Shown in pieces: positions 1 to 11,149 of a stretch of DNA of 64,000 nt. The DNA comes from Terfezia claveryi. Its lineage: Eukaryota; Ascomycota; Pezizomycetes; Pezizales; Pezizaceae. The stretch lies in contig WHUX01000009.1 in the NCBI GenBank assembly GCA_015179025.1, forward strand, positions 248,001-312,000. The letters are read 5' to 3'. The notes below the pieces were generated by a model, which was not told the origin of the DNA, did not search any database, and saw nothing but the letters and a program-made list of their open reading frames with translations. The position numbers and the translations under genes are program-made. The number at the start of each line of letters is the position of its first letter. Within the stretch, counting starts at the first letter, position 1.

Positions 1-900
1 CGGGGTTGGGTGTAGAGTAGTCTGGTTGCACTACCCCTCGTAGGTGTAGAGGGGACAAAGGAGAGGGTAGTCTGGTTGGCACAATCGTAATTATAGGTCT
101 ATAAGTAGCAGGTTATCATGCTATAATTCGGTAGGTATATATTTATTACATACTCGATCCATAGTATATTCCAACTATTATCATAGCTACACCAACGTCT
201 ACCAACGACCCAGTTGCTCTATTTTCTCAAACAGCTTGCAATGTGATGAATATCTTACTACTTGTATCAACCGTTTTCGTCTGTCATATGCAAAATGGCG
301 AGAAATCCGAACGATTGTTCAACACCCAGACTCACTCACTTCCGCCAAAACTAAATGAACTGCATTAAATGAGTGTATATCATAGATTAAGATGGGAAGC
401 TTATAGAAAAGGCCATGACACAGCAACAGGTAATATGGAACCGCCAGGTGGTTTTAGCAAGCAGAGTGAATAGGAAACCGCTAGGTGGTTTTAGAACATA
501 ATGTATATGATGATATTGTGAATACACATTTATCATTACTTTATACTAGACGTACTAAAACCTTTTAAAGCTATTTTAATGAGTGATATTATGATATTGC
601 AAAAGCAGAGGTATAGCGAGAAGAATTTTATAGTAGATACGAATATGAAGCTAATGAATTTAATGGTTATTGAAGCATTGTGAGATATGCGGCCGTAATC
701 ATCCAAATAATACTCGAGCCCCTGCTAGAGCCAATTGTCGTGAATGAGTTGTGGGAGCGGGTTTAGATTTATTTAATTGATATGTGAGGCAATCTTGATG
801 GAGAATAAAAATGAATTCTTCATATCATATATATCGGTGATCATTTAGCAAATTTTCAACTACATATGTATGCATTAAAAAAAAAACTGCATATGGTGGC
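1..900. other. AT-rich stretch without a recognisable gene
   Basis: No coding pattern or family motif was recognised. The motif AGTCTGGTTG occurs twice close together (19-28 and 69-78). It recurs at 5112-5136 and, in reverse, near 41240, 49090 and 49420, so it is probably a short repeat or element terminus. The rest is AT-rich and unassigned. Confidence 0.5.
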
Positions 901-1187
901 CAAGGCGATTATGTTTTAGATATCATTATTTGGTCCGCCGCGTATTTTACACATTGAAGCAGCCACTGCCACCCATCACATAGCTGTCTGAATACTCGTA
1001 TTGAACAAGAGGCACAGCCGCAATTGGACTTGAAGGCGGAACTGGAGCGGTCTACGCAACACTTAGAAGTAGGTAGACCTCGAGGAGTATGGTGATATTT
1101 CATTATTGAGTACAATTCATGTTCGTCAGCACTGATGTATTTTATCTTCCATGTACTCTTCACTAAATTACTATATTTGGTAATCAC

Positions 1188-1294
1188 ATAGGCCTGGGCA
1201 CGAGTTGAGCCCGACCGGGGAAAGGCTGGACCCCGAGATATGGTAAAAGCTCGAGCATCTTGTAAAATGACGAGCCGGCTCGTGCCCAGGCCTA
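1188..1294. repeat. Short inverted repeat (hairpin)
   Basis: ATAGGCCTGGGCACGAG at 1188-1204 is matched in reverse complement by CTCGTGCCCAGGCCTAT at 1278-1294, around a GC-rich 73-bp centre. GGCAGGCC motifs continue for about 170 bp to the right. It may be a miniature foldback element; no target duplication was identified. Confidence 0.6.
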
Positions 1295-1947
1295 TTCAAC
1301 TCACATTCCCAGGGAGGCCAACCTATGATCTGGCCTCCGGAGGATTTTCATTTTCATTTTCTCGGGCAGGCCTATATTCGTGCGTAGGCCAGCCCTCCCA
1401 AGAATCGTGTGGCTTCCCGGGCAGGCCGGCCCATTCGCGAATCAGCAAAATTCCCGCACAGGCCAGAACAAATGTCAATGGCATCGATACATCAACTACA
1501 GTACATAAATTCATCGTTGCATGTGACACACTTAGAGCAGCTTGCAACAAATATCTGAGGGAGTGTAGAAGTATTGCAATCGATTGGTGGAATTGCAAAC
1601 AGTCGCAATTGCAGTCTTAGCCCAACTGTACAGTAGTTGCTAGTAGGCCGCTGCTGATCAAGTGAGCAGTGAATGCAACGGTTAAAGTTTTATTCAATCT
1701 GATCATAGAGTGTCACCCATATAGATATAATTCATATAACTCAACTCAAAATTTATATACAAAGCATACACTTATATGCACCGCTGGCTGCGCGTGATGA
1801 TGTGAAGCACACATAAGGGCGTGGACAGGGCTTGAAAAGTTCGTACTTCCCTTCGCCTAGAACGTACTAGCATGAGTTCTTCGCTGACAGGCCAAAGGTA
1901 CCCATGAGCTTTTGAAAGAGTCTTATGATCGATATTCAATATCATTA

Positions 1948-1971
1948 CAGATGAACCTCATTACAAGCATA
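1948..1971 (+). repeat. Left TIR of pogo-like element
   Basis: Begins CAGATGAACCTCATTACAAG and is the exact reverse complement of 4141-4164. It is preceded by TA, the presumed target duplication. Confidence 0.95.
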
Positions 1972-2169
1972 TCGCCGGGACCAGGTGGGGTATGCTTGTA
2001 ACGAATATATTCTTATATTGAGGGAAAATTAAATATGCATAGCAAAAATAAAGCGGGCTTAAGTAAAGGTGCGGAATAAGAGTATGGGTACTAGATACAT
2101 AGAAATAATAGGACAGATCAAGAAGAGGAGGAGGTTCCGGATGCAGAATGACCCAGGAAATCAGTGATC

Positions 2170-3815
2170 CTGCGCTGAGCATGGTGACGCCTGCGTTGAA
2201 CTTCAAGAAGCTCAATGCGCTTTTTCTTACGGCTGAGGACATGTTGTAGCTCCGTAATATTGGCTGTAGGTTCAGCTTGAAGTGAGAAGAGGAGCAATCC
2301 TTCGATGTGGGCTAGGGCGCAGAAGGCGTAACCGGAGGAGGTGTTGCTGATACTGGAGCCATGCTTTCTGGCTCATTGACCTCGTTGGGAAGATATGTGG
2401 CAAGGATCGCATTTTCAATGTCGTTAATGGGATTTTCCACAATCTCATTAGATGGATTAATAAATTGCATCTCTAATGCAGACTAAGAAAGGTGGAGACC
2501 CGGATGCATAACACAGATACGGTCAGAATTTCTTCTTCAACTTCCTGGATATTGTCAACTGCTTCCTTGGCCTCTATTGCAGACTGAAAAGGTCCATGGA
2601 TCTTCACTTGGCTCGGTTCAAAATAGTGCTCTAATGTAGATGCCTTAACACTGGTTTTCTAGGCATCAACACTCCATCGAATGGCATGTAATAAGTTAAG
2701 AGACTCATAAGGGTTTTCATTCGGATGTGTCTCATCCTGAGTAATGATGTGACGCATAATAGACCACCAGTAATATGCCTTCCAGGTTCGAATAATGCCT
2801 TGATCCATTGGTTGATATTTTGATGTTGTCCATGAGGGTAGCCAAATAATATAAACTGTAGGTAAAAGGCCTTCATCCTCTAAGTCTACAACAGTACATT
2901 TATGAGTACTGAAATTATCCAATAACAAAGCAACCTACCGTTGGCCAACTCATCTCTGAAACCAAAGTAACCACTCCTACATAATGACTGAATTATTCCA
3001 TGCTGTACTATTCCATCGATACATACATCCAAAGACTTCCAATTAGTATCCTTAAAACACCGGGAGTTCTTATAATGTCCAATGAACTATATAGGAGTTT
3101 TCTCACTTCTATCTGCATTACCATACATAAATACTGTGATACAGCTCTTCTCTTGCTTGATACCTTCTGGCTGTTCTATCGCCAGTGTAACATTTGAAGC
3201 TCGCTTCCAATATAATCCAGTTTCATCCATATTGTATATATCTTTCTGCTCATACTCTACTAGGATCTCTTGAATTTCTTGTATCAATATCACTGTTTCT
3301 TCTCCATCATCAGCAGATCCTGATTCTCTATGTAAGACAAATTTCTTAATCTTATATCTCTTCTTAAACAAATGCAACTACCCTTGAAAAAACTTAGGCA
3401 TAATAGAATGAGTATAAATTGGCATTCTATTCCAAAAGTGTACTACTTTCTCTTGTAACATTAATTCCGAAATTGCAACCTGACCATGCTTCTATATTAA
3501 CTGCTGCCATTGATACAACGCAGAGTCTAATTCATGGTATTTTGCAGTTCTAATCTGCTTTGATTCAGGGTGAAGCTTTTGTATTTGTGCTGGATCGATA
3601 TTGGATAGTCCACGAGGTTGTTTGGGATTCAGAATCTTACTAATTTGGGATTGTGTAAGTTCCTTCTTAAGATTTTCTAATTCAAACCAGCGTTTGATAT
3701 GTCGCCATGTAGACTTTGGGTTTTACTCTACATATGTTTGAATTGCTTGCCTCTCCACCTCCGACCATGCTTGACGCTGTGGGGTTTATGTAGATGCTAT
3801 GTAGATTCCATTAGA
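2170..3815 (-). pseudogene. Broken pogo-type transposase (CENP-B/HTH plus DDE domain)
   Basis: The minus strand carries successive fragments of one transposase. An N-terminal helix-turn-helix-like piece lies at about 3530-3790 (QISKILNPKQPRGLSN) and is interrupted by in-frame stops. The first catalytic block reads YNMDETGLYWK (about 3215-3250). The second reads LLDNFSTHK (about 2900-2925) and is followed by TTSKYQPMDQGIIRTWKAYY, the conserved pogo/tigger catalytic segment. A C-terminal fragment, MSSAVRKSALSFLKFNAGVTMLSAGSL (quoted in parts as SFLKFNAGVTMLSAG), ends near 2170. At least three stops and several frame changes separate the pieces, so no full protein can be made. A closely related C-terminal fragment sits in the 50.2 kb element. 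Confidence 0.88.
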
Positions 3816-4140
3816 GATATAATCGATAATTGTATTCGCCCGTGTATAGGGCTTGTATTATATGGAGTTGTGCATGCTCTGTTATTGTGGGTATTCTGTT
3901 ATTGTGCATGTTGCATGCTCTATTATTGTGGGTATGTGCATGTTGCATGCTCTGTCTGTTTATGTGGGATTATTCCTTATCGATAAGACTACCTAATTGA
4001 GTAATGCGCATCTCTTGTTACAAGCATATGTATGGTGACTAAGCCAAAAAAAATAAGAATATTCTTATAATGAAAATATGCTTATTTACTATGGAGGACC
4101 ACTGGAGGTATGCTTGTAATGAATATATGCTTGTATTAGG

Positions 4141-4164
4141 TATGCTTGTAATGAGGTTCATCTG
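4141..4164 (-). repeat. Right TIR of pogo-like element
   Basis: Exact inverted copy of 1948-1971, followed by TA at 4165-4166. Confidence 0.95.
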
Positions 4165-4166
4165 TA

Positions 4167-5111
4167 CTACTATCATATTTGGCGATTCCACTTCCCCCCA
4201 CCGTGCACATACCTAAGTTCGATCGTCTATATGATCAATGTTTTCTAGGACGTCTACAACAACTAAAACCACTACTCGTGTCAAACGTTCCATAAAGGTA
4301 TGAAATATTCACTCTCCTTCTTAGAGCAGCAGATAACTCGATAAGATGTTGAAGCTACGGGGAATGCAATACTTTCCGAAGTCTCCTTCTTGATGAAAGG
4401 CTGATGAGCAGGATATGCTGATTACCCTCAGTTGTTGGAAGAGGCAGCTCAAACAAGAGATATGCGCGCTTCGGGAAGCCATTTACAACTATACTATGGC
4501 AACCGTGTGGGATGATTAGACGGAACAAGGGTTTGACTTACCTTTCTGAAAGGTTAGGATTCCAAGAGAATAGTTCGAATTCTAGCCTAACTTGACTTGC
4601 CTGCAGCTGTAAGGTCCAATTTTCATTTTGATAGATTAAAGAACAGGAAACAAGACTTCTGTATTGGCAAGTTCAGGGTAAATGCGGGTGTGGTGGATAC
4701 ATAGCTAGATGGTTGCACGTCAAGCTGGGGAACGGGCTGATATTGTATATATGGCGGGGTTGAACATCCAGCCAGGGAAGCGGTGAATTTTGAATATATA
4801 GGGGGTTGAACATCGAGCTGGGGTAGGGCTCGTAACTGTAGCTACGAGAGGACTTTCTCCGACGGGGCCCGCGCCCAATGATATGGACGAGTGAAACCTG
4901 AGGCTAGGTTCTTCCCATGCCCGGATCCTGCAACCTCCAGGTCTGTTTAGCCACCTGCTCTTCCTGCTACGCCCAATACACCACATGCATCCAGTAGCAG
5001 CAATCGTGTCGTACGGGATCTCAGAAACGGGACCGCGCGACTGGCCGAGATGATCGTGGGCCGCAAGTGGCCTCGACTACTCAGGATGCCGACCAAGTGA
5101 GAGCGGAAAAC
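4167..5111. other. Unassigned spacer
   Basis: No convincing coding region. An imperfect direct repeat GGGGTTGAACATC occurs near 4753 and 4801. Nothing else was recognised. Confidence 0.4.
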
Positions 5112-5136
5112 GTAGTCTGGTTGGCAACCAGACTAC
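5112..5136. repeat. 25-bp near-perfect palindrome
   Basis: GTAGTCTGGTTGGCAACCAGACTAC reads almost identically on both strands (half-site GTAGTCTGGTTG). The half-site is the same motif found at 19-28 and 69-80. It may be a junction of two repeat termini just upstream of the copia remnant. Confidence 0.7.
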
Positions 5137-5299
5137 ACTAGATCATATGCTCGGCACTAGATCATAAGTGGTAGTGACTACGCTAGCGGGTTTAGTGCCA
5201 ACTAACTGCGGTAGGAGATTCCGCGGGAATCCCTGGTTAGGCATGATCTCGGCGATGGACTTGGGGATTCTCTTGAGATAGACAAAACCTGCAGTTCTA

Positions 5300-5313
5300 G
5301 GTTATGAGCCCGG
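5300..5313 (+). promoter_or_regulatory. Copia primer binding site complementary to the initiator tRNA-Met anticodon arm
   Basis: GGTTATGAGCCCGG is complementary to the anticodon stem-loop of eukaryotic initiator tRNA-Met (...GGGCTCATAACC...). Drosophila copia and relatives prime reverse transcription from a cleaved 5' half of this tRNA, so an internal tRNA match just 5' of gag is expected. It lies 110 bp before the gag homology. Confidence 0.75.
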
Positions 5314-5423
5314 TGTGCTTTATTCTGCTTATCGGATTTTTTTTTTCTCTTACCCTTCTTTTATTTGAAATTGTTCTTGGTATCCTTTTCTGAACTATCA
5401 CGATATCGGAAAGCCTGTCTAAA

Positions 5424-5912
5424 ATAACTAGATTCAATGGCTCAAACTTTCACGAATGGAAGAGTGACATTACCTCTCTTCTAGTTCTACGAGACCTATG
5501 GTCTAGTGTGGACCAAGACAGACCTCCCGCGTTGCAGGCAGATGAGTTGAGGACATGGAGCAGAGCTCAAGACCATGCACTTGCCCTGATACGCTTATCC
5601 TGTGAAGCTAACCAAAGACAAATGATCACTGATGCTGTTACGGGTACAGAGGCCTAGGAAACCTTAGCTGAAACGTATGCTTCAACAGACGATGTTAATG
5701 TCATCAGACTTGAAGCTCAGTTCGGACGAGCAATGATGAAACAAGACCAAAGCATAGCCCAATACATTGGTTACATGAAGTCATTAGCAAATCAACTCAG
5801 GGAAGTCGGGGTTGAAATCCCAGCCAGGAAGGTTGCTCATAAAATCCTGGATGGTCTACCAAAAAGATATGAGAGCTATAAGGCTGCATTAAGAGCAAGA
5901 GAGAGGTGTTAA
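5424..5912 (+). pseudogene. Copia gag fragment (UBN2/retrotran_gag-like)
   Basis: The frame reads ITRFNGSNFHEWKSDITSLL, then a region with the copia Gag spacing (LIRLSCEANQRQMI, ETYASTDDVNVIRLEAQF, MMKQDQSIAQYIGYMKSLAN, ILDGLPKRYESYKAALRARE). This is the usual start and core of a Ty1/copia Gag. A single TAG stop breaks it at about 5656 and a TAA ends it at 5912; there is no good start codon upstream. It is a nonfunctional remnant. The downstream 6190-6240 segment (CAECVANPGHTE) looks like the remains of the CCHC zinc knuckle in another frame. Confidence 0.85.
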
Positions 5913-6943
5913 TGGTGGAGGCGGTTGCTCAACAACTGCTGGCTGCAGAGAATGATTTAGTTGCAGAGAAAGAAAATAAACCCTACACCTACAACACAAA
6001 CTAAACAACTATTCTCGCCCCAGGTGCCCACCAAGTCAACGACAATAAAAAATCTGGTACACTATATGGGCCCTCCGCTACTGCTATGGCTACGTTGGAG
6101 GAATCACAGAATCATTGCAAACCATATTGTTATTATAATAGCGACTGGCCCTTATACTCGACCTCTGAGTCCATGACCAGTTATACAATGTGCAGAATGT
6201 GTGGCGAACCCCGGACACACGGAATCTGTACGTTGGAGGAAAAATCAACGGGACCATAGCTCCTCTCAACCTCAAATGGTACTGGACTCCCAACAATCAT
6301 CACATACAATAAGAGCTACTTCTGTCTAATCAAAGGCAAATACTAGCTACCAAGCTGCATACCAAAACCAGTCCTTCTTGACGAATTTTGGTCAACTGGA
6401 TCCACTTACTTTCATTGGCCCATCTGGTAGCTCTATCAATAAACATGCTATGGGGTACTATGAACAGCAATAAGAACCTATATGAATATATACTATTGTT
6501 CATAGTAAGGATGGACAAATCGAAGGTATGTTATATTCTCTACATTCAGGTTGGCGATTACCTACTATACATTCACATCGCGATTACGCACATATACATT
6601 CACGTTGTGTTTACACACATATACATACGTTCAGGTTGCATTTACGCACATCATACACGATTAGTTTTTGTCATGATACCTATTAAGTTAGTAGGCACTA
6701 TCACAAATGAGCTGGGAAGAGAAGGAGAAAATGAATTACTAGGCCAAGAAATGGGGGAGATGTTTGGTTTATTAAAATTGCCCTTACTTGTTTGTTATTG
6801 CTTTCATTTACTTTTTTAATTGATGCCATTGCTAGGCCTAATAGGGAGGTGTTTTGTTTCTTTTAACTTCGATGTGGTTTATTATTATGATTGCTTTTAC
6901 TTGTTTGGATATTGTTTTCATTTATTCAGTGGAGCTGCGCGTT

Positions 6944-6951
6944 AGGGGAGG
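6944..6951 (+). promoter_or_regulatory. Polypurine tract
   Basis: AGGGGAGG is followed directly by TGTTTGAGATAGACAG, the usual arrangement of a copia PPT abutting a 3' LTR that starts with TG. The assignment depends on the gag and PBS context. Confidence 0.55.
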
Positions 6952-7010
6952 TGTTTGAGATAGACAGAACCTGAGAACAAAGCCTACGCCCCATCTTCAC
7001 GGTTCTACTG

Positions 7011-7584
7011 GTGTTGTAGATTTGTCTTTTATTTTTGCTTTCCGGAGGTCGTATTTACACTCAGGAGTACCCTTTATGTCAGTGATGCCACATACTGGCG
7101 TAGACTTAGATGGGCAGGCGTTCGCTCCAGTTTATCTGTCGCCTGCCCGTCTATGTATAATAGGCTTGCCAACTGAACTGTACGTCAACAACAATTTATC
7201 CTAAAAATGCACCATTTTCCTCATCAGGGTTTTTATGACTCTATTTGGAGGAGGAGGGGGCGACGCGCTCTGTTGCAGGGCAGGGCATTGTATTATATTG
7301 AGGTTATTTGGTTCTTTTTTGGGGGTATGGGTATTTTCTTGAGGTTGGGGAGGGGCTGGGACTGGGAGTATATATATATATATATTTAAATTATATGGTG
7401 GAACTGATGGAATAGGAGATAATTCCCCGGCCTTCCCCCCTCCCATCCCCCTTTTTCTCCCCATCGGTACTGATATCTATCAAAATTACACTCAAGAGCT
7501 TTCATGCTGGGTATAACAACGGAGTACTTTTGATATCGTCACCGTATATCATTTTCGGTCCGACAATGCAACTAGGCTAGCTAG
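7011..7584. other. 3' LTR remainder and spacer before the MFS gene
   Basis: 7011-7205 may be the rest of the copia 3' LTR. 7205-7584 is G-rich then T-rich and contains a (TA)n run at 7371-7386. No gene was recognised. Confidence 0.4.
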
Positions 7585-9278
7585 CTACTTCTCATTATCA
7601 TGTACATGCACCTTCGGCAGAAACAACACCCACACCCCCAACTGCGCAACGAGCAAACCCAAAATAATCGGGTGTAGTGACTGCACTCCCGTCTTACTCG
7701 CAACTGCGCCAACCACAAATGGGAAGATCGCCGCCCCGGACCCGCCCACCGCCGTCGCGAACCCCACCGCGCTGACATGCAATCTCTGCGGGAGGAGTCT
7801 CGTCTGCACTACTATCGCGCTGGGGAATAGCGGGCCGATAAAGTACCCCAGCAATGCCACTGATACTGCAGAGACGTAAAATTGCGGGACGAGCCAGAAT
7901 ATGAGTTCTAGCGCGATGGCGAGAAGGAGGTAGATTGAGACCATGAGTTTCTCACCAAAGCGGCCAGTCACCCACCCGAGAGTAAACCTGCCGACCGTCA
8001 AGCCAATCCAAAAGCCCGCGCTCACCATCCCGGAACCAAATAGACTTCCGTTGCTCACGCGGATCATAAACGTCACAATCCAACCCCCCAGACTAACCTC
8101 TGTACCGATATATAGCCACAAAAAAAACGCAATGAACCAGGTGACTTTGTTCTTCATACTTTCCCTCGTGCGCCCGCCCTGTTTTCCCGTACTCCCGTTG
8201 ACGAAGCGGTAGACGTCTGCGTTCTCGGCCCAGAATGCGGTCCCGGAGAAGACGACGGCGAGGAAGGCTAGCCCGATCATGAGGTAGTAGAATTCGTACC
8301 ACTGGTAGCCGTGTGTGACCATGGAGGTTGCGATGATGGGGGAGAGGATGGCGCCGAGGCCGTACATCCCGTGGAGGAGGCCGAGGATTTCGTTGGACTT
8401 ATCCATACACCCGATGTACGAGTTCCATGCTGCATCTATTGCGCCGCTGCCAAACCCTACGAAACACATGCCGAAGACGAGGGCGGGGTAGGGTGGGTGC
8501 ATGGCCATGATGATGTAGGAGGCCATGTGGCAGAAAAAGGCGGTGATGCCGACACCGCGCCGGCCAATGATGTTGTGGAGCTTGTCGTTGACGAAGGCGG
8601 CGGCGATATACCCGAGGGAGGGGGTGAGGAAGATGAGAGATACGGCGGTGAAGTTGATGGTGTAATATGTTTCGAGCTTTTGTAGAGGTTAAAAGAATAT
8701 CACGGGGAAGAATAGTAGACATACATATGGAATGAGAGCCTATCAAATTCATATTAAGGACGTTAGCGGGTGCCATTGAGCTGAAAAGATGAGGGTAACA
8801 AACATACACCATAAGCCGAATCATTCATGCCTTCCAAATATACACGCCCATCCTAGTCAGCCAACAACACCCATAACCCAATCTCCCACCTACTCCATCG
8901 TCTCCCAATATATAGAGTGGATATAGAGCACCCACCCAAGATAGTAAAGCTATAGAACGCCGCCAAAATCCTCCACTTATTTATCGACGGATTATTCCAA
9001 GTCTGCCTCGCCGGGACCGCCACAGCCCCAGCTGGCGGATTTTCTGCCAATGCAACACACGCACTCAGGTTCGTAAATCCTTCATCATTAGGCCCCATCT
9101 CACTGCTCATCCTCACAGAAGATAATGTAAATCCTGCATCTTTGTTCCTGGGGAGTGATATATGTGGAATGGATATCATTGAATTTGAAGCTCGAGAAGG
9201 TGAAAGAGCTGCTGAGATGGGATGATTGTAATCACGGAGCTCATTTGGGCATGTTTCTATTGCAGTTGGTGGGGCCAT
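7585..9278 (-). CDS. MFS transporter, BSC6-like fungal family
   Basis: Four exons join in frame to 490 codons: 9278-8936, 8830-8808, 8739-8725 and 8676-7585. Exons 2 and 3 are only 23 and 15 nt long. Together they restore the conserved first-helix text GGMNDSAYGALIPYLE, which would otherwise be missing. About twelve hydrophobic helices follow. The segment GYIAAAFVNDKLHNIIGRRG matches the loop 2-3 MFS signature region. The first ~100 residues are a hydrophilic cytoplasmic tail, and the protein ends VHVHDNEK. Family members are plasma-membrane or vacuolar small-molecule transporters; the substrate is unknown. I chose ATG at 9278 (MAPPTAIETC); an in-frame ATG further upstream (9407) would add 43 hydrophobic residues and is less likely. 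The gene is transcribed away from the POLD4 homologue. Confidence 0.88.
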
Positions 9279-10336
9279 GGTTCTGCGGACGGGGTTGGGT
9301 GTATATAGGGTATATGGGTGCATGTAGCAGTAGTGACCGAGCGCGAAGAAATTGGAATTCGCACAAATGCCGAATAAAATAATAAGAAAAAGGGATGGAT
9401 ATAACACGGCCTTTCTATATGACCCGCCTTCATGCCCATTTTCGCAACGCCTCGCAATTCATCCGGTCGTCGTCCTATCCCGCAGGACTATAACAGTAAC
9501 TGCCGTGCAGCCCAACCACCAGCGTACTCTCAACCAATTATTGTGAGGTAGGTTCATGTATACAATCAAGGGCCATGATCATGAGTTACTGCATTGCATG
9601 AGATAGGTCCCAAGTACATAATTGTGAATAGTCATGATCGCACTCTTGCATCGACTGAGTATTGTTCGTGGCGCTTCCATATTATCTTGTACTTTACCTG
9701 AGGCAAAGGACCCAGTTATGGGGAAGCGAATTGCAACCTCAAGCGGAAGCCTTCCCGTATTCCCGTATAAACCGTTCACGTTGTGGGTATTGATTGAAAC
9801 TCCAGATGGCACAAGACCATTTAGAATCGTTATTTTCCTGGTGCCCGTAATGTTCCTGATCCCCAGCAGTAGGTGTATGCTATTGCAAGATACATATGCC
9901 AATCAGCAGCTCTCTTTCACAAACTCACTCCCCCCATGAGGATATGGCCCCATACATACAGCATGTACCTATGCAGCCTACCTATGTAGACATGCATCGC
10001 AAAGTGCCAGAATTTGCAGAGAGAGACACCAGCTGCTACCGTTGCCGTCGATATTGACTGACCCGCCCCGCGGCCCCGCAGTTGTTTAACGCGTTTCCCC
10101 AGGCGCCCACTTCACCAGCAGTTCAAGCTGGTTCTTGGCATGGGAGCCTGAAGCAAGCAGCCCTAAGTAGTTCACGACGTCCATCACTCTTTAGCCGCGT
10201 ACCACCGAGTAAACAAATACATCATCTCTCTCCCGCCAACAAAAGATATTTGAAAAGTACTTACATTTCCATCTCCGAGGAGCATTCTTCTTCCCCCTTG
10301 AGTTCAAAGCTAAAAGAATATACATCGTTCTTAGCA
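9279..10336. other. Divergent intergenic region (MFS / POLD4)
   Basis: About 1.06 kb between two divergently transcribed genes. No conserved reading frame was recognised. A pyrimidine-rich leader precedes the POLD4 start. Confidence 0.5.
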
Positions 10337-11149
10337 ATGCCCCCTACAACTCGCCGCTCTGCATCTTCTCGCGCCTCCCGAACTCCCTCGCAACAGCAAC
10401 AAACCCTAAACTTCCGCACCGCCTCCAAAGTCACCAAACCCGTCTTTGTCCAGCCCAGCAAGCACCCCAAAGCCCATGATGCAGCCATCAGCGTTGAAAT
10501 CCCCATCCCCACCCGCAAGCCCAAGCTCCCAGCACCGGAGCCCACCCTTGGGGAAGAGCTAGCCGCAGAAGAACAATCCGCCGAAGAACCATCCGCCGAA
10601 GAACCATCCGAACCGTCAGCTCTCACCCCCACCATCACCCCCACCCCCATCGAGCCAGAACTCGAGCCCGAATCCGAGACAGAGCTCACCACCTACATCT
10701 CACCCCCCGTCGAAGAAAAACCTCTCTCCATCCCCTCCCTCTCTCCTCTTCTCCAAGATCTTCCTGCAGACGTCACCACTTCCTTCGCAAAACTGTCCCC
10801 CCACCACATCAACCTCTACCATAAATCCATCCTTGCCACCCGCTCCACGCCCCCAGTTCACCAATCAGGCCTATCTCCCACGGAAAAAATCCTCCGCTAT
10901 TTTGACCTCAGTAGCCAATATGGCCCATGTATCGGGATAACGAGGATAAACCGGTGGAAGCGAGCATATAGAATGGGAATGAACCCGCCAATTGAGGTAT
11001 TGAAGTGTCTGGTTGATGTGGAAGAAAGAGGAGGGAAAGTGCAGAAGGAGTATAAGGGGGTTGGGGGTGGTGGAGTGGGGGGGCATAAGAGGGATGAGAG
11101 GACAGCATTTGTAGATGAGGAGTTGAGTAGTAGGACTGCACAGGAGTAG
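10337..11149 (+). CDS. cdm1: DNA polymerase delta subunit 4 (Cdm1/p12-like)
   Basis: A single-exon frame of 270 residues. The C-terminal block at residues 187-226 (RYFDLSSQYGPCIGITRI, then RWKRAYRMGMNPP) is the signature of the small Pol delta subunit POLD4/Cdm1, which stabilises the holoenzyme during lagging-strand synthesis and contacts PCNA. The N-terminus has basic residues and QQQTLNF, a possible PIP-box-like motif. The middle (residues about 60-150) is low-complexity, rich in Pro, Glu and Ser with repeats of SAEEP, and makes the protein longer than the ~110-160 residues common in this family. The start is ATG at 10337 (MPPTTRRSAS); the open frame extends to 10082 but only with a TTG there. 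Confidence 0.87.
   Translation: MPPTTRRSASSRASRTPSQQQQTLNFRTASKVTKPVFVQPSKHPKAHDAAISVEIPIPTRKPKLPAPEPTLGEELAAEEQSAEEPSAEEPSEPSALTPTITPTPIEPELEPESETELTTYISPPVEEKPLSIPSLSPLLQDLPADVTTSFAKLSPHHINLYHKSILATRSTPPVHQSGLSPTEKILRYFDLSSQYGPCIGITRINRWKRAYRMGMNPPIEVLKCLVDVEERGGKVQKEYKGVGGGGVGGHKRDERTAFVDEELSSRTAQE

Larger units (their letters stand above)
1948..4164 (-). mobile_element. Degenerate pogo/Fot1-type (Tc1-mariner superfamily) DNA transposon
   Basis: Two perfectly matching terminal inverted repeats (starting CAGATGAACCTCATTACAAG) bound the element at 1948-1971 and 4141-4164. A TA dinucleotide lies on each side (1946-1947 and 4165-4166), the expected target duplication for this superfamily. The element is about 2.2 kb. 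The minus strand encodes a broken transposase with DDE_1 (jerky/tigger/pogo) hallmarks. Extra TIR-like blocks (ACAAGCATA / TATGCTTGTAA) lie inside the right end near 4020-4145. Copies with related ends occur at 50201-51163. The element is probably immobile by itself because the transposase carries stops and frameshifts. Confidence 0.92.
5270..7010 (+). mobile_element. Internally deleted Ty1/copia retrotransposon remnant
   Basis: The order of parts is that of a copia element: LTR-edge-like sequence (GAGATAGACAAAACCTG at 5275-5291), a primer binding site (5300-5313), a gag reading frame with one stop, traces of a zinc knuckle near 6190-6240, a polypurine tract (6944-6951), and a second LTR-edge-like sequence (GAGATAGACAGAACCTG from 6956). 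Integrase, reverse transcriptase and RNase H are missing, so the internal region is largely deleted. Outer LTR borders cannot be fixed from sequence alone, because the left and right LTR-like parts match only over about 17-20 bp. Confidence 0.7.

Noticed and set aside
6388..6819. 143-codon open frame in the copia remnant
   Set aside because: Simple ACATATACATTCA-type repeats produce it; it does not resemble copia pol.
9279..9407. Upstream in-frame extension of the MFS gene (43 residues)
   Set aside because: Hydrophobic leader not expected before the cytoplasmic tail; the downstream ATG gives a normal N-terminus. Not fully excluded.
10082..10336. N-terminal extension of the POLD4-like frame
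   Set aside because: The frame is open but begins at TTG without an ATG; the first ATG (10337) is followed by typical family N-terminal sequence.
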